NCBI RefSeq assembly: GCF_003402535.2
Contig: NZ_AP025170.1
Span: 1,364,001 to 1,428,000 of the forward strand
Reading direction: 5' to 3'
From: Cupriavidus sp. P-10
GTDB lineage: Bacteria > Pseudomonadota > Gammaproteobacteria > Burkholderiales > Burkholderiaceae
DNA: 64,000 bases
The translations under genes were made by a program, and so were the position numbers. Shown piece by piece: positions 1 to 7,860 of the stretch (position 1 is the stretch's first letter; each line of letters starts with the position of its first letter). The notes beneath the pieces are model-generated. The model was given only the letters and a program-made list of their open reading frames with translations, did no database searches and had not been told where the DNA came from.

Positions 1-348
1 GGCGCGGCCGCGCTGGGCGATATTGGCCGCCATTTCCCCGATACCGACGCGCAGTTTGCCGGTGCCGACAGCCGCGTGCTGCTGCGCGAGGCCGCGCGCC
101 GCGTGCGTGAGGCTGGCTATGAGATCGGCAATGTCGATGCCACGGTCATTGCGCAGGCGCCCAAGCTGGCGCCGCATATCGGCGCGATGGTGGCTAACCT
201 TGCGGAAGACCTCGGGCTGGCGCCCGGGCGCTGCAACGTCAAGGCCAAGACCAACGAAAAGCTGGGCTTCGAGGGCCGCCAGGAAGGGATCGTGGCACAG
301 GCCGCGGTACTGGTCTGGCGCGCTTCGGTGACGGGCGTGCAGGACTGA
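1..348 (+). CDS. ispF: 2-C-methyl-D-erythritol 2,4-cyclodiphosphate synthase, C-terminal part
   Basis: The 5' end lies outside the window; frame 1 is open from the first base. IspF converts CDP-ME 2-phosphate to the cyclic diphosphate in the cytosolic MEP isoprenoid pathway. The visible part begins with [19 protein letters not shown], the typical IspF segment after the metal-binding region, and continues through a [13 protein letters not shown] motif followed by GIVAQA, which are the conserved C-terminal signatures around the CDP-binding and trimer-forming part. Roughly the last 115 residues are present of a family length near 160. IspD is usually the upstream partner but cannot be seen here. 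Confidence 0.95.
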   Translation, partial: GAAALGDIGRHFPDTDAQFAGADSRVLLREAARRVREAGYEIGNVDATVIAQAPKLAPHIGAMVANLAEDLGLAPGRCNVKAKTNEKLGFEGRQEGIVAQAAVLVWRASVTGVQD

Positions 349-390
349 GCGCCCGGTGGCGGGCCGGGCGGGCAGGGCAGGCGAGAGCCG

Positions 391-984
391 CTAGCTTCGC
401 GGCGCGTCCGCCGCCGGGGCGTTTTCCGGGGTGATGGCGTAGGTGTAGTCGATCAGGCGCGCCATGGCGCCCGAGCGGGCTCCGGCCTCGGTGCGCTTGG
501 TGAAGCCCATCTGCTGCACCAGACGGTTTGCCGACGCCATTTCCGGCATGGTCCGCACCAGCAGCGTGGGCGAGCCAATATCGCGCGCGCGCTGGATGCA
601 GATCTGCATCAGCGTGCGCCCCAGCCCCAGGCCGCGCGCCTGCGGGCTGACCGACAGCAGCCGCGCCTCCGGCTGCGTCAGCGTGATGGTGCTGCCGTCG
701 AGCGCGGGCAGCGTCGCCCCGGGATGGCAGAACAGCACGGCCCCCATGATGCCGTGGTCGGTTTCCGCCACCCACCATTCCATGTCGGGATTGCTGGTCG
801 CCAGTACGGACTGCATGCCGCGCTGGAACGAAGCCCGGCAGTCTTCCATGATTTCCAGCTCATACTGGCCGTAGGCTTGCTGCGTGACGGCGGCGATGTC
901 GCCCCAGTCATGCACTGCGGCAAGGCGGTAGTGGAAACGGGGGGAAGTCGGCGAAGGCAGGGTCATGGCAGGCTGAAAGTGCAT
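391..984 (-). CDS. GNAT family N-acetyltransferase
   Basis: About 197 residues. The acetyl-CoA-binding motif A is visible as SPQARGLGLGRTLM, with a following helix and a C-terminal ANRLVQQMGFTKR segment typical of GNAT beta-strand/helix ends. This supports transfer of an acetyl group from acetyl-CoA to an unknown amine; the substrate cannot be told from sequence. The frame is open further upstream, but the family-like part begins near this ATG; a second ATG at 966 (start MTLPSP) is equally possible because neither has a clear ribosome-binding site. It stands alone, convergent with ispF. Confidence 0.75.
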   Translation of the reverse strand: MHFQPAMTLPSPTSPRFHYRLAAVHDWGDIAAVTQQAYGQYELEIMEDCRASFQRGMQSVLATSNPDMEWWVAETDHGIMGAVLFCHPGATLPALDGSTITLTQPEARLLSVSPQARGLGLGRTLMQICIQRARDIGSPTLLVRTMPEMASANRLVQQMGFTKRTEAGARSGAMARLIDYTYAITPENAPAADAPRS

Positions 985-1157
985 ATGCTGCCTGGATTGT
1001 AGGCCGATCGCCGCGCCAGTCCAGTCCCGGCGCGCGGTCGGTTGCAAGATGGGGACAGCCGGCATTTCCCGCTGGGAAGCTGCCGGCTGCTGTGCTACAG
1101 GGGCCGTGGAACGGCCCCTCGGAGGGCGCGGGGGCGCGCTGTCCGCTCGCTTTCCGC

Positions 1158-1679
1158 TTACTGGGTGGCGATCACGTTGGCCGCGGCCACGATCACCGCG
1201 GCGATGCGGCCCACGTCGCGCAGTTGCTGCGCGGTCATGCCCTGTTCGTTCTTCAGCAACTGGTAGTGCGACTTCACGCAGAAGTGGCACTTGCCCACGA
1301 TCGACGCGGCCAGCGCATACATCTCGAAACGGCGCTTGTCGACGCCGCCATGGGTGGCGTAGGCGTTCATGCGCAGGCCGGCCGGCTGGGTCGACAGGTC
1401 GGTGTCGCCCGCCATCTCGACGTACGGGTACCAGGTGTTGTTCATGCCCATCAGCGCCGCGGCGGTCAGCGCGCCGTTGGTTTCCTCGGGCGACAGCACG
1501 CCGGCATTGCGGATGGCATCCACCAGCACCTTGCTCTGCGCCGCGAATGCCGCCGCCAGCGCCACGCCGACCGCATCGTTGCCTTCCAGCGAGGAGCGGG
1601 CGATGGTGCCGTCCACGTTCAGGCGGATGTCCTTGGCGTAATCGGGAATAAGGTTCTTAATCGTGCTGAGGAATTCCAT
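1158..1679 (-). CDS. ahpD: Alkyl hydroperoxidase AhpD (carboxymuconolactone decarboxylase family)
   Basis: 173 residues, the usual AhpD length. The catalytic layout known from mycobacterial AhpD is present: Glu119, Cys131, Cys134 (in GKCHFCVKSH) and His138. AhpD reduces the disulfide of AhpC using a dihydrolipoyl protein, and has weak peroxidase activity itself. The start is fixed by an AGGAGA ribosome-binding site about 7 bases upstream. It lies directly downstream of ahpC on the same strand, separated by about 106 bases that hold a terminator hairpin, so its expression may depend on readthrough or its own promoter. Confidence 0.95.
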   Translation of the reverse strand: MEFLSTIKNLIPDYAKDIRLNVDGTIARSSLEGNDAVGVALAAAFAAQSKVLVDAIRNAGVLSPEETNGALTAAALMGMNNTWYPYVEMAGDTDLSTQPAGLRMNAYATHGGVDKRRFEMYALAASIVGKCHFCVKSHYQLLKNEQGMTAQQLRDVGRIAAVIVAAANVIATQ

Positions 1680-1704
1680 TTATTTCTCCTATCGATCGGG
1701 GCCC

Positions 1705-1727
1705 AAAAAACCCGCGCAAGCGGGTTT
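1705..1727 (-). terminator. Intrinsic terminator between ahpC and ahpD
   Basis: An 8-bp perfect stem (1708-1715 with 1720-1727, loop gcaa) is followed on the minus strand by a run of six T. It is placed just after ahpC and before ahpD, so it probably limits ahpD transcription relative to ahpC. Confidence 0.7.
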
Positions 1728-1731
1728 CGGA

Positions 1732-1752
1732 GCGGAGGGCTGGGCCCTCCGC
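1732..1752 (-). other. GC-rich hairpin downstream of ahpC
   Basis: Perfect 9-bp inverted repeat (1732-1740 with 1744-1752, loop tgg) immediately before the T-tailed terminator on the minus strand. No T-run of its own. It may stabilise the ahpC 3' end or act together with the adjacent terminator. Confidence 0.5.
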
Positions 1753-1785
1753 GGATCGCCACGGTGTCTGGCGAAGAACTGCAAA

Positions 1786-2334
1786 TTACAGCGTTGCGCC
1801 ACCAACGGCACGGTTGCACGGGCACAGCTCGTCCGTTTGCAGGCCGTCCAGGATACGCAGGACTTCGTCCGGGTTGCGGCCGACGTTCAGGTTGTTCACC
1901 GAAACGTGCTGGATCACGTTGTCCGGATCGACGATGAAGGTCGCGCGCAGGGCCACGCCGGCAGCCTGGTCACGCACGCCCAGCTGGTCGATCAGCGCGC
2001 CGGTCACGTCGGCGAATTGCCACTGGTCCAGCTTGTTCAGGTCCTTGTGTTCGCGGCGCCATGCCAGCTTGACGAACTCGTTGTCGGTCGAGCCGCCCAG
2101 CACGATTGCATCGCGGTCGGCGAAGTCGCCGTTCAGCTTGGCGAATGCAACGATTTCGGTCGGGCACACGAAGGTGAAGTCCTTCGGGTAGAAGTAGATG
2201 ACCTTCCACTTGCCTTCGAACGACTTTTCGGTGATGTCTTCGAAAGCCGACTGGCCGTTCTCTTCGTGATTGTTGAAACCCGGCTTGACACCGACGACGT
2301 GGAAGGCTTCCAGCTTTTGACCAACGGTCTTCAT
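1786..2334 (-). CDS. ahpC: Alkyl hydroperoxide reductase AhpC (peroxiredoxin, three-Cys type)
   Basis: 182 residues. The peroxidatic cysteine is Cys57 in the motif DFTFVCPTE. Near the C-terminus there are two cysteines, Cys171 and Cys173, in DELCPCN, which matches the unusual three-cysteine arrangement of Mycobacterium tuberculosis AhpC rather than the single resolving cysteine of enteric AhpC. That type is re-reduced by AhpD, which is encoded just downstream, not by AhpF. The start is supported by a GGAGA ribosome-binding site 8-10 bases upstream; an earlier in-frame ATG lacks one and would add an unrelated extension. Its role is detoxification of organic and hydrogen peroxides in the cytosol. 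Confidence 0.96.
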   Translation of the reverse strand: MKTVGQKLEAFHVVGVKPGFNNHEENGQSAFEDITEKSFEGKWKVIYFYPKDFTFVCPTEIVAFAKLNGDFADRDAIVLGGSTDNEFVKLAWRREHKDLNKLDQWQFADVTGALIDQLGVRDQAAGVALRATFIVDPDNVIQHVSVNNLNVGRNPDEVLRILDGLQTDELCPCNRAVGGATL

Positions 2335-2622
2335 AAGACTATCTCCAGATACGTTGCAATAAGTACAGTGCCGCCGTTGTAACCCGGCGTGGATCTTGCC
2401 AGGCACTTTGCTGCGGTGCACCGCGACAAAACGTGATTATGCGTGAACATCCCGCATGGGGCTAATTGATATTCTCAAAGAGCCCGATAGGCACGGCATG
2501 TGGCGATTTAGTGCCGCCTGCATCGGCCGGCAGGGCTGGCCATGCGAAGCGGCAAGTATGCCATGCAAGGCAAGCACGCAAATGGCAAGTTGGTGACGAT
2601 CCGCCGGGATTCAAGCCCGCTT
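2335..2622. other. Intergenic region upstream of ahpC and downstream of the histidine kinase gene
   Basis: About 288 bases without a supported gene. It must contain the minus-strand promoter for ahpC and the 3' end of the kinase transcript. I see AT-rich stretches around 2430-2475 that could hold the promoter, but no convincing -35/-10 pair and no OxyR site that I can call with confidence. Confidence 0.6.
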
Positions 2623-3972
2623 TCACGCGCGGCGAAAACAGGCGCTGACCACCAGGCCCGAATCCGGCGCGGCGCGGTTGGCCAGCAGCAGCCGCCCGCC
2701 GTTGCGCTGCATGATGCGGTTGACGATGGACATGCCCAGTCCCGCGCCCTTGGCCTCGCTGCGCGCGCTGTCGAGCCGGTAGAACGGCCGCGTCAGCAGT
2801 GACAGCTGGCCTTCGGGCACGCCGTTGCCGCGGTCGGCCACGGTCAGCACCGCTTCCTTGTCGTCGACGCGGGTGGAAATCTCGACCACCGCCATGCCGC
2901 TCTGCTCGTCCTTGGCATAGCGGCGCGCGTTCTCGACCAGGTTGTCGAGGATGCGCTGGACTTCCATGCGGTTGGCCACGGCCATCACCGGCGCATTGGC
3001 GCGCACATGCACGCGCACGTCGTCGTGCGCGGCATAGACGCCCACGGCATCGTGCACCAGTGCTGACAGGTCGACCGGTTCGACGGTTTCCAGCGGCGGC
3101 CGCGCGTAGTTGAGGAACTGGCCGATGATCGCGTCCATCTGCTCGATGTCGGCGATCATGGCGTCGCGCGTGGGCGTGTCCATCGGCGACATCTCGGTCT
3201 CCAGCCGCAGCCGCGTCAGCGGCGTGCGCAGGTCGTGCGAGATGCCGGCCAGCATCACCACGCGGTCGTCGTCGAGCTGGCGCAGGTCTTGCACCATCTG
3301 GTTGAAGCTGTGGTTGGCCAGCGCCACTTCGCTGGCGCCGCGCTCGGGCAGCGGCGGCGGGTCGCCGCCGGCGCCGATCGCCCGCGCGGCATTGGCCAGG
3401 CGCTTGAGCGGATAGTTGACGCGCGCGGTGATAAAGGCCGCGCCGATGATCGACAGCAGCAGCGCGGCAATACTCCACCACAGCCACTGGATGCCGGGCA
3501 CGCGCTCGAAGCGCTCGGGGCTGATCGCGACCCAGTAGTCGTCGCCCTCGATCTCGAAGCTGACCCACACGCCGGGGATGTCATTGACGGTGGTGGCCAG
3601 CACGGTGTCCTCGCCCAGGCGGCTGCGGATTTCCTGCTGGACCAGCGAGGTCAGGAAGGGATTGGCGGTGGGCGCGGCGAAGTCGTCGTCCTTCTCGCGC
3701 GGATAGACCTTGATGCCTTCGTTCTGCACCAGGTCGAGCAGCAGGAAGCGGCGCCGCGCGGGGTCTGAGTAGAGCAGCGCGGCGCGCGTGAGCTTGACCA
3801 CGCTGACCACCTGCATGGCGATCTGCTGCGCGCGCGGGGCGCGTTCGAACAGCCGGTAGCTCTGGAACCAGATACCCAGCGAGATCGCCAGCAGCAGGGC
3901 GATAAGCATGAAGGTTCGCCAGAACAGCGAACCAAAGAACCGCGTCGCGGTCCTGCCGATAACGGTCGCCAC
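2623..3972 (-). CDS. envZ: Sensor histidine kinase, EnvZ-like
   Basis: 449 residues, inner-membrane. A first membrane segment lies near residues 20-37 and a second near 162-184, enclosing a periplasmic domain of about 120 residues. A HAMP linker follows (about 185-240), then the phosphoacceptor His246 in GISHDLRTPLTRLR, Asn348 in DNLVENARR, and the ATP-binding G boxes ADRGNG (about 380) and GAGLGMSIVNR (about 409). It should autophosphorylate and control the OmpR-type regulator encoded 24 bases upstream in the same operon. In betaproteobacteria this pair is also known as RisS/RisA; the stimulus is not evident. Confidence 0.9.
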   Translation of the reverse strand: MATVIGRTATRFFGSLFWRTFMLIALLLAISLGIWFQSYRLFERAPRAQQIAMQVVSVVKLTRAALLYSDPARRRFLLLDLVQNEGIKVYPREKDDDFAAPTANPFLTSLVQQEIRSRLGEDTVLATTVNDIPGVWVSFEIEGDDYWVAISPERFERVPGIQWLWWSIAALLLSIIGAAFITARVNYPLKRLANAARAIGAGGDPPPLPERGASEVALANHSFNQMVQDLRQLDDDRVVMLAGISHDLRTPLTRLRLETEMSPMDTPTRDAMIADIEQMDAIIGQFLNYARPPLETVEPVDLSALVHDAVGVYAAHDDVRVHVRANAPVMAVANRMEVQRILDNLVENARRYAKDEQSGMAVVEISTRVDDKEAVLTVADRGNGVPEGQLSLLTRPFYRLDSARSEAKGAGLGMSIVNRIMQRNGGRLLLANRAAPDSGLVVSACFRRA

Positions 3973-3996
3973 GATAGGAACAGCGGCCGTTATCGG

Positions 3997-4719
3997 TTAT
4001 TTCACGCCATCGGGAATGAAGACGTAGCCCAGGCCCCAGACCGTCTGGATAAAACGCGGGTTGCTGGGGTCCGGCTCGATCAGCTTGCGCAGGCGCGAGA
4101 TCTGCACGTCCAGGCTGCGGTCGAATACTTCGTATTCACGGCCGCGCGCCATTTCCATCAGCTTCTCGCGCGACAGCGGCTGGCGCGGATGGCGGGCAAA
4201 CACCTTGAGCACCGAGAATTCGCCGGTGGTCAGCGTGATTTCCTCGTCGTTCTTGGTCAGCGTGCGCGTGGCCAGGTTCAGCACGAAATCGCCGAAGGCG
4301 AAGGTCTCGGGCGTTTCCGACGGGGCGCCGGGTACTTCGGCCGGACCCTTGCGGCGCAGCACCGCGTGGATGCGCGCGATCAGCTCGCGCGGATTGAACG
4401 GCTTGGGCAGGTAATCGTCGGCGCCCATTTCCAGGCCGACGATGCGGTCCACATCCTCGCCCTTGGCGGTGAGCATGATGATCGGGGTCTGGTCATTGGC
4501 GCCGCGCAGCCTGCGGCAGATCGACAGGCCGTCTTCGCCCGGCATCATCAGGTCCAGCACAAGCAGGTCGAAACGCTCGCGCAGCCAGAGCTTGTTCATC
4601 GCGGTGGCGTTTTCCGCCACCAGCACGGTGAAACCCTGTTCGCCCAGATAGCGGCGCAGCAGATCGCGCAGACGCGGGTCATCGTCGACGACAAGAATCT
4701 TGTGGCTGGTATTTTCCAT
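3997..4719 (-). CDS. ompR: Response regulator, OmpR family
   Basis: 240 residues. The receiver domain has acidic residues 12-14 (VVDDD), phosphoacceptor Asp56 in LLVLDLMMP and Lys106 in LPKPF. The C-terminal winged-helix DNA-binding domain (about 135-235) contains the OmpR-type end RFIQTVWGLGYVFIPDG. It is the first gene of the two-gene unit with the EnvZ-like kinase. In enteric relatives it controls outer-membrane proteins in response to osmolarity or acid; in this organism the regulon is unknown. Confidence 0.93.
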   Translation of the reverse strand: MENTSHKILVVDDDPRLRDLLRRYLGEQGFTVLVAENATAMNKLWLRERFDLLVLDLMMPGEDGLSICRRLRGANDQTPIIMLTAKGEDVDRIVGLEMGADDYLPKPFNPRELIARIHAVLRRKGPAEVPGAPSETPETFAFGDFVLNLATRTLTKNDEEITLTTGEFSVLKVFARHPRQPLSREKLMEMARGREYEVFDRSLDVQISRLRKLIEPDPSNPRFIQTVWGLGYVFIPDGVK

Positions 4720-5033
4720 GGCGGTATCTTAGCGACTATCGCTTTCGCTCAAAATGGCTTAACAAAACGTTACATACTTTACCCCGTGGTATGGCAGCGT
4801 GCATCAATCGTGCGATTACACTGCGCCATCGCGTCTTTTTGCGTACCTTGCGCGCCGATTTTCCGCGCGTTTGACCGCAGGATCCACGGCATCGGCCGCC
4901 CCGGCTCGCGGGCCCTGGCCCGATGCTTGCAGAGGACAGTAGCGCCAGACGGGTATCGGACGGGGTAACGAAATTTCCCGGCTTCCGGCGGTTTCAAGGA
5001 CCGCATTTCCCGAAGCCAAGACCGCCATTATCA
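4720..5033. other. Divergent intergenic region between ompR and a small secreted protein gene
   Basis: About 314 bases without a supported gene. The part next to ompR (4730-4800) is clearly more AT-rich than its surroundings, as expected for promoter DNA. I cannot fix a -10/-35 pair or an operator. The in-frame extension upstream of 5034 from an ATG at 4923 is less likely to be coding because the signal peptide starts at 5034. Confidence 0.6.
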
Positions 5034-5384
5034 ATGAAAGTGAACCGAACCCGGCACGGGCTTCCGCAGCATGGTATCGCCGGCGCATGCATTGCGCTTG
5101 CTGCTGCCGCATGGCTGCTTGGGCCGGCCGGGCCGGCACGGGCGCAGTCGGCCGGCATGGCCAACCTGCTCAAGCGGCATCCGTCGGCGCAGGCGAGCGA
5201 TCCGGGCAATGGCCAGCGCGAGGCGCGTGCCCGTGCCGAGCGCCATCGGGCCGAGCAGCGCGAGACCGACCGCCGCCGCGCGGACGAACGCGACCGCGGC
5301 GGTTCGCGGCTGTCGCCGGACGAGCGGCGCCGTCTGCGCAAGAGCCTCTACGATTTCAGGCGGGAGATGTACGACGGCAGTTGA
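5034..5384 (+). CDS. Small secreted, highly basic protein of unknown function
   Basis: 116 residues. The N-terminus is a signal peptide: a basic start (MKVNRTRHG), a hydrophobic stretch IALAAAAWLLG and a likely cleavage at PARAQS near residue 37. The mature part is very rich in Arg, Glu and Asp (a charged run around residues 57-90) and ends with LSPDERRRLRKSLYDFRRE, a motif seen in several small periplasmic proteins of Burkholderiales. The start at 5034 is chosen because it places the signal peptide at the N-terminus; an ATG at 4923 would bury it. Function is unknown. Confidence 0.7.
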   Translation: MKVNRTRHGLPQHGIAGACIALAAAAWLLGPAGPARAQSAGMANLLKRHPSAQASDPGNGQREARARAERHRAEQRETDRRRADERDRGGSRLSPDERRRLRKSLYDFRREMYDGS

Positions 5385-5400
5385 AAGCTGCCGTTTGCCG

Positions 5401-6663
5401 TCAGCCGCGCGGCTGGAAGTGCCGCAGGAAGTCGACGAAGACTTCGGCCGCCAGTTGCGCATCGTGGGCGGTGATGGTCTCCAGCGGGTTGTGGCTGATC
5501 CCGCCATTGCCGCAGCGCACGAACAGCATGGCCACGTCGGTGATGCGGTGCATCATCATGGCGTCGTGGCCGGCGCCGGAAGGCAGCTCGAACGCCTCCA
5601 ACCCCCGTTTCTTCAATACCGCGCCGAACTGGTCCATCAGCCAGCGGGCGCAGGGCGCGTTGTTGACCGGCGGCACGCGCTCGACCTGGGCCGACAGCCC
5701 GCGCCGTGCGGCGATCCGTTCGATGCCGGCCACGATGTCGACGATGGCCGCCTCGCGGATGTCGTCGGCACCGGCGCGGATATCCATCGAGAAGGTGCAG
5801 GCCGCCGGAATCACGTTGCTCGATCCGTTGGGCACCTGCAGCTGGCCGACGGTGCCGACCAGCGTGGGCGCTGCGGCGCAGCGCTCTTCCACCAGCAGGA
5901 TCATTTCGGCCGCACCCGCGGCGGCGTCCTTGCGCATGCCCATCGGGGTGGTGCCGGCATGGCTGGCCTGGCCTTCCACCCGCACCTGGAAGCGGCTGCT
6001 GCCGGCAATCTGCGTGACCACGCCCAGTGGCAGGTCGTGGTGCAGCAGCACCGGTCCCTGTTCGATATGGACTTCGACAAAGCCCAGCAGGGTTGCGGGA
6101 TCGAGCGCCGCCGCACGCAGCGCGTCCAGGCCGCCCGTGCCGGGCAGGCCGGAGGCAGCCAGCGCCTCGGCCAGCGTGACGCCGTCCGCGTCGGTGCGGG
6201 CTAGCAGGGCAGGATCGAAGCGGCCCGCCAGCACGCTGCTGGCCAGGAAGCTGGTCTTGAAGCGCAGCCCTTCCTCCTCGGCGAACCCCACCACCTCGAA
6301 GTGGTATGGCAGGCGGATTCCGGCCCGGTTCAGCGCGCCCACCACGGCGATCGGCAGCAGGATGCCAAGGCGCCCGTCATAGCGGCCGCCATTGCGCACC
6401 GTATCGAAGTGCGAGCCGGTCATCAGAACGCGGGCATCGGTGACGGCGGCGTCGGCGGCGTAGCGGCCGATGACATTGCCGATGGCGTCGATGCGCACCT
6501 GCATGCCCGCGGCTTCCATCCATTGCGCCAGCTGCTCCTGCGCGGCACGGTGCGCCGGCGTCAGGTAGGCGCAGGTCAGGCCGCCCTCCAGGTCGGAGAA
6601 GCGGGCGAGTTGGTCGGCGTGGTCGAGGATGGCCTGGCCGAGGGAAGCGGTAGTCTGGGTCAT
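5401..6663 (-). CDS. M20-family amidohydrolase, allantoate amidohydrolase-like
   Basis: 420 residues, the usual length of AllC / N-carbamoyl-amino-acid hydrolases. The dinuclear metal site is visible: His85 and Asp96 in the GSHFDTVRNGGRYDG region, the AEEEGLRF glutamates, EVHIEQGP and a C-terminal SHNPLE histidine. The family removes a carbamoyl or ureido group and releases ammonia and CO2. Allantoate is the best guess because of the FAEEEGLRFKTSF and NGGISHNPLE segments, but other N-carbamoyl substrates are possible. It lies 37 bases downstream of hpnD on the same strand, with no functional link. Confidence 0.82.
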   Translation of the reverse strand: MTQTTASLGQAILDHADQLARFSDLEGGLTCAYLTPAHRAAQEQLAQWMEAAGMQVRIDAIGNVIGRYAADAAVTDARVLMTGSHFDTVRNGGRYDGRLGILLPIAVVGALNRAGIRLPYHFEVVGFAEEEGLRFKTSFLASSVLAGRFDPALLARTDADGVTLAEALAASGLPGTGGLDALRAAALDPATLLGFVEVHIEQGPVLLHHDLPLGVVTQIAGSSRFQVRVEGQASHAGTTPMGMRKDAAAGAAEMILLVEERCAAAPTLVGTVGQLQVPNGSSNVIPAACTFSMDIRAGADDIREAAIVDIVAGIERIAARRGLSAQVERVPPVNNAPCARWLMDQFGAVLKKRGLEAFELPSGAGHDAMMMHRITDVAMLFVRCGNGGISHNPLETITAHDAQLAAEVFVDFLRHFQPRG

Positions 6664-6700
6664 GACGGGTATCGTGGCTGGGCTGCCTATTTACTATGCA

Positions 6701-7537
6701 TCAACTATTGCGGATCCAGGTCTTCCAGGCGATCCACAGCTTGCGCAGCGGCGTCAGGGCGATGCGCTGGCCGAGGACCTGGAACTGGCTGGCCTCCAGC
6801 TCATCGAGCAGCGCATGGTAGATCGCCCCCATCAGCAGGCCGGCGCGCTGGGCGCGGCGGTCCTGGCGGGGCAGGGCGGCCAGCGCCTCGCGGTACAGCT
6901 TGCGGGCGCGCTCGGCGTGGTATTGCATCAGCGCGACGAAGCGCTCGGAATGCTGGCCCTTGAGGATCTCGGAAGCCGGCACCTGGAACTGCTGCAGCGT
7001 ATTGACGGGCAGGTAGATGCGGCCACGGCGGGCATCCTCGCCCACGTCGCGCAAGATATTGACCAGTTGCAGCGACAGCCCAAGCTTTTCGGCGAATTCC
7101 AGCGTCTTCGGGTCGGTATAGCCGAACAGCCGCGCGCTGAGCGTGCCGACCACGCCGGCCACGCAATGGCAGTAGCGGTTCAGGCCGGCTTCATCCAGGT
7201 AGCGTGTCTGCGCCAGGTCCATCTCCATGCCGTCCAGCACCTCGGCCATTTCGGCCTGGGGCAGGCCGGCGCCGGCAACATGCGGCTGCAGTGCCTGGGT
7301 GGTCGGGTGCGTGGGCGCGCCGTCGAACAGCCGCCGCAGTTCCGCGCGCCACCAGTCCAGTTGCTGGTGCGCCAGGCCCGTATCATGCGTATCGTCGACC
7401 ACGTCGTCGACTTCGCGGCACCAGGCGTAGAGCGCGGTGATGGCGCGCCGGCGTTCGGCTGGCAGGAACAGGAAGCTGTAATAGAAGCTGGAGCCGCTCT
7501 GGGCGACTTTCTCTTGGCAATACTGATCGGGCGTCAC
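6701..7537 (-). CDS. hpnD: Presqualene diphosphate synthase HpnD
   Basis: 278 residues of the squalene/phytoene synthase family. The two aspartate-rich metal-binding motifs are present: REVDDVVDD near residue 45 and NILRDVGEDARRGR near 160. The opening VAQSGSSFYYSFLFLP is typical of HpnD, which condenses two farnesyl diphosphates to presqualene diphosphate for hopanoid synthesis. The start is placed at a GTG (giving MTPDQYCQEK) since the frame remains open for about 100 codons upstream with no family-like sequence and no ATG near. HpnC and HpnE, its usual partners, are not in this window. Confidence 0.88.
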   Translation of the reverse strand: MTPDQYCQEKVAQSGSSFYYSFLFLPAERRRAITALYAWCREVDDVVDDTHDTGLAHQQLDWWRAELRRLFDGAPTHPTTQALQPHVAGAGLPQAEMAEVLDGMEMDLAQTRYLDEAGLNRYCHCVAGVVGTLSARLFGYTDPKTLEFAEKLGLSLQLVNILRDVGEDARRGRIYLPVNTLQQFQVPASEILKGQHSERFVALMQYHAERARKLYREALAALPRQDRRAQRAGLLMGAIYHALLDELEASQFQVLGQRIALTPLRKLWIAWKTWIRNS

Positions 7538-7860
7538 GCCGGTCTCGGTCTGAAAGATGGGGTGGGGGAAGGGTGGGGGGAAGCGCGGGGCGCCGATTGT
7601 AGCATCGCCGCTCCCGGCAGCCGGCCGCCGCAGATCGCCGCCAGAGGGCCGCCAGAGGTCCGGGCGGCAGACATTTAACCACAGCTCATCCGCCGGGAAC
7701 GGCACCTGAGGAGGCATTCCAGTTGTTTCATCGCCTGCCGTTTGACGCACCCCGGTGGGGATCGCTATATTACTGACCGGCCAGTTATTTATTGCCCCGC
7801 ACTGGCCTCCGCGGCCGACGGCCTGTCTTGCCAGCTGTTCCATCCGACTCTAGCTTACCG

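Noticed and set aside
2335..2622. OxyR binding site upstream of ahpC
   Set aside because: Some ATAG/GATAT-like words occur but I could not find four properly spaced half-sites.
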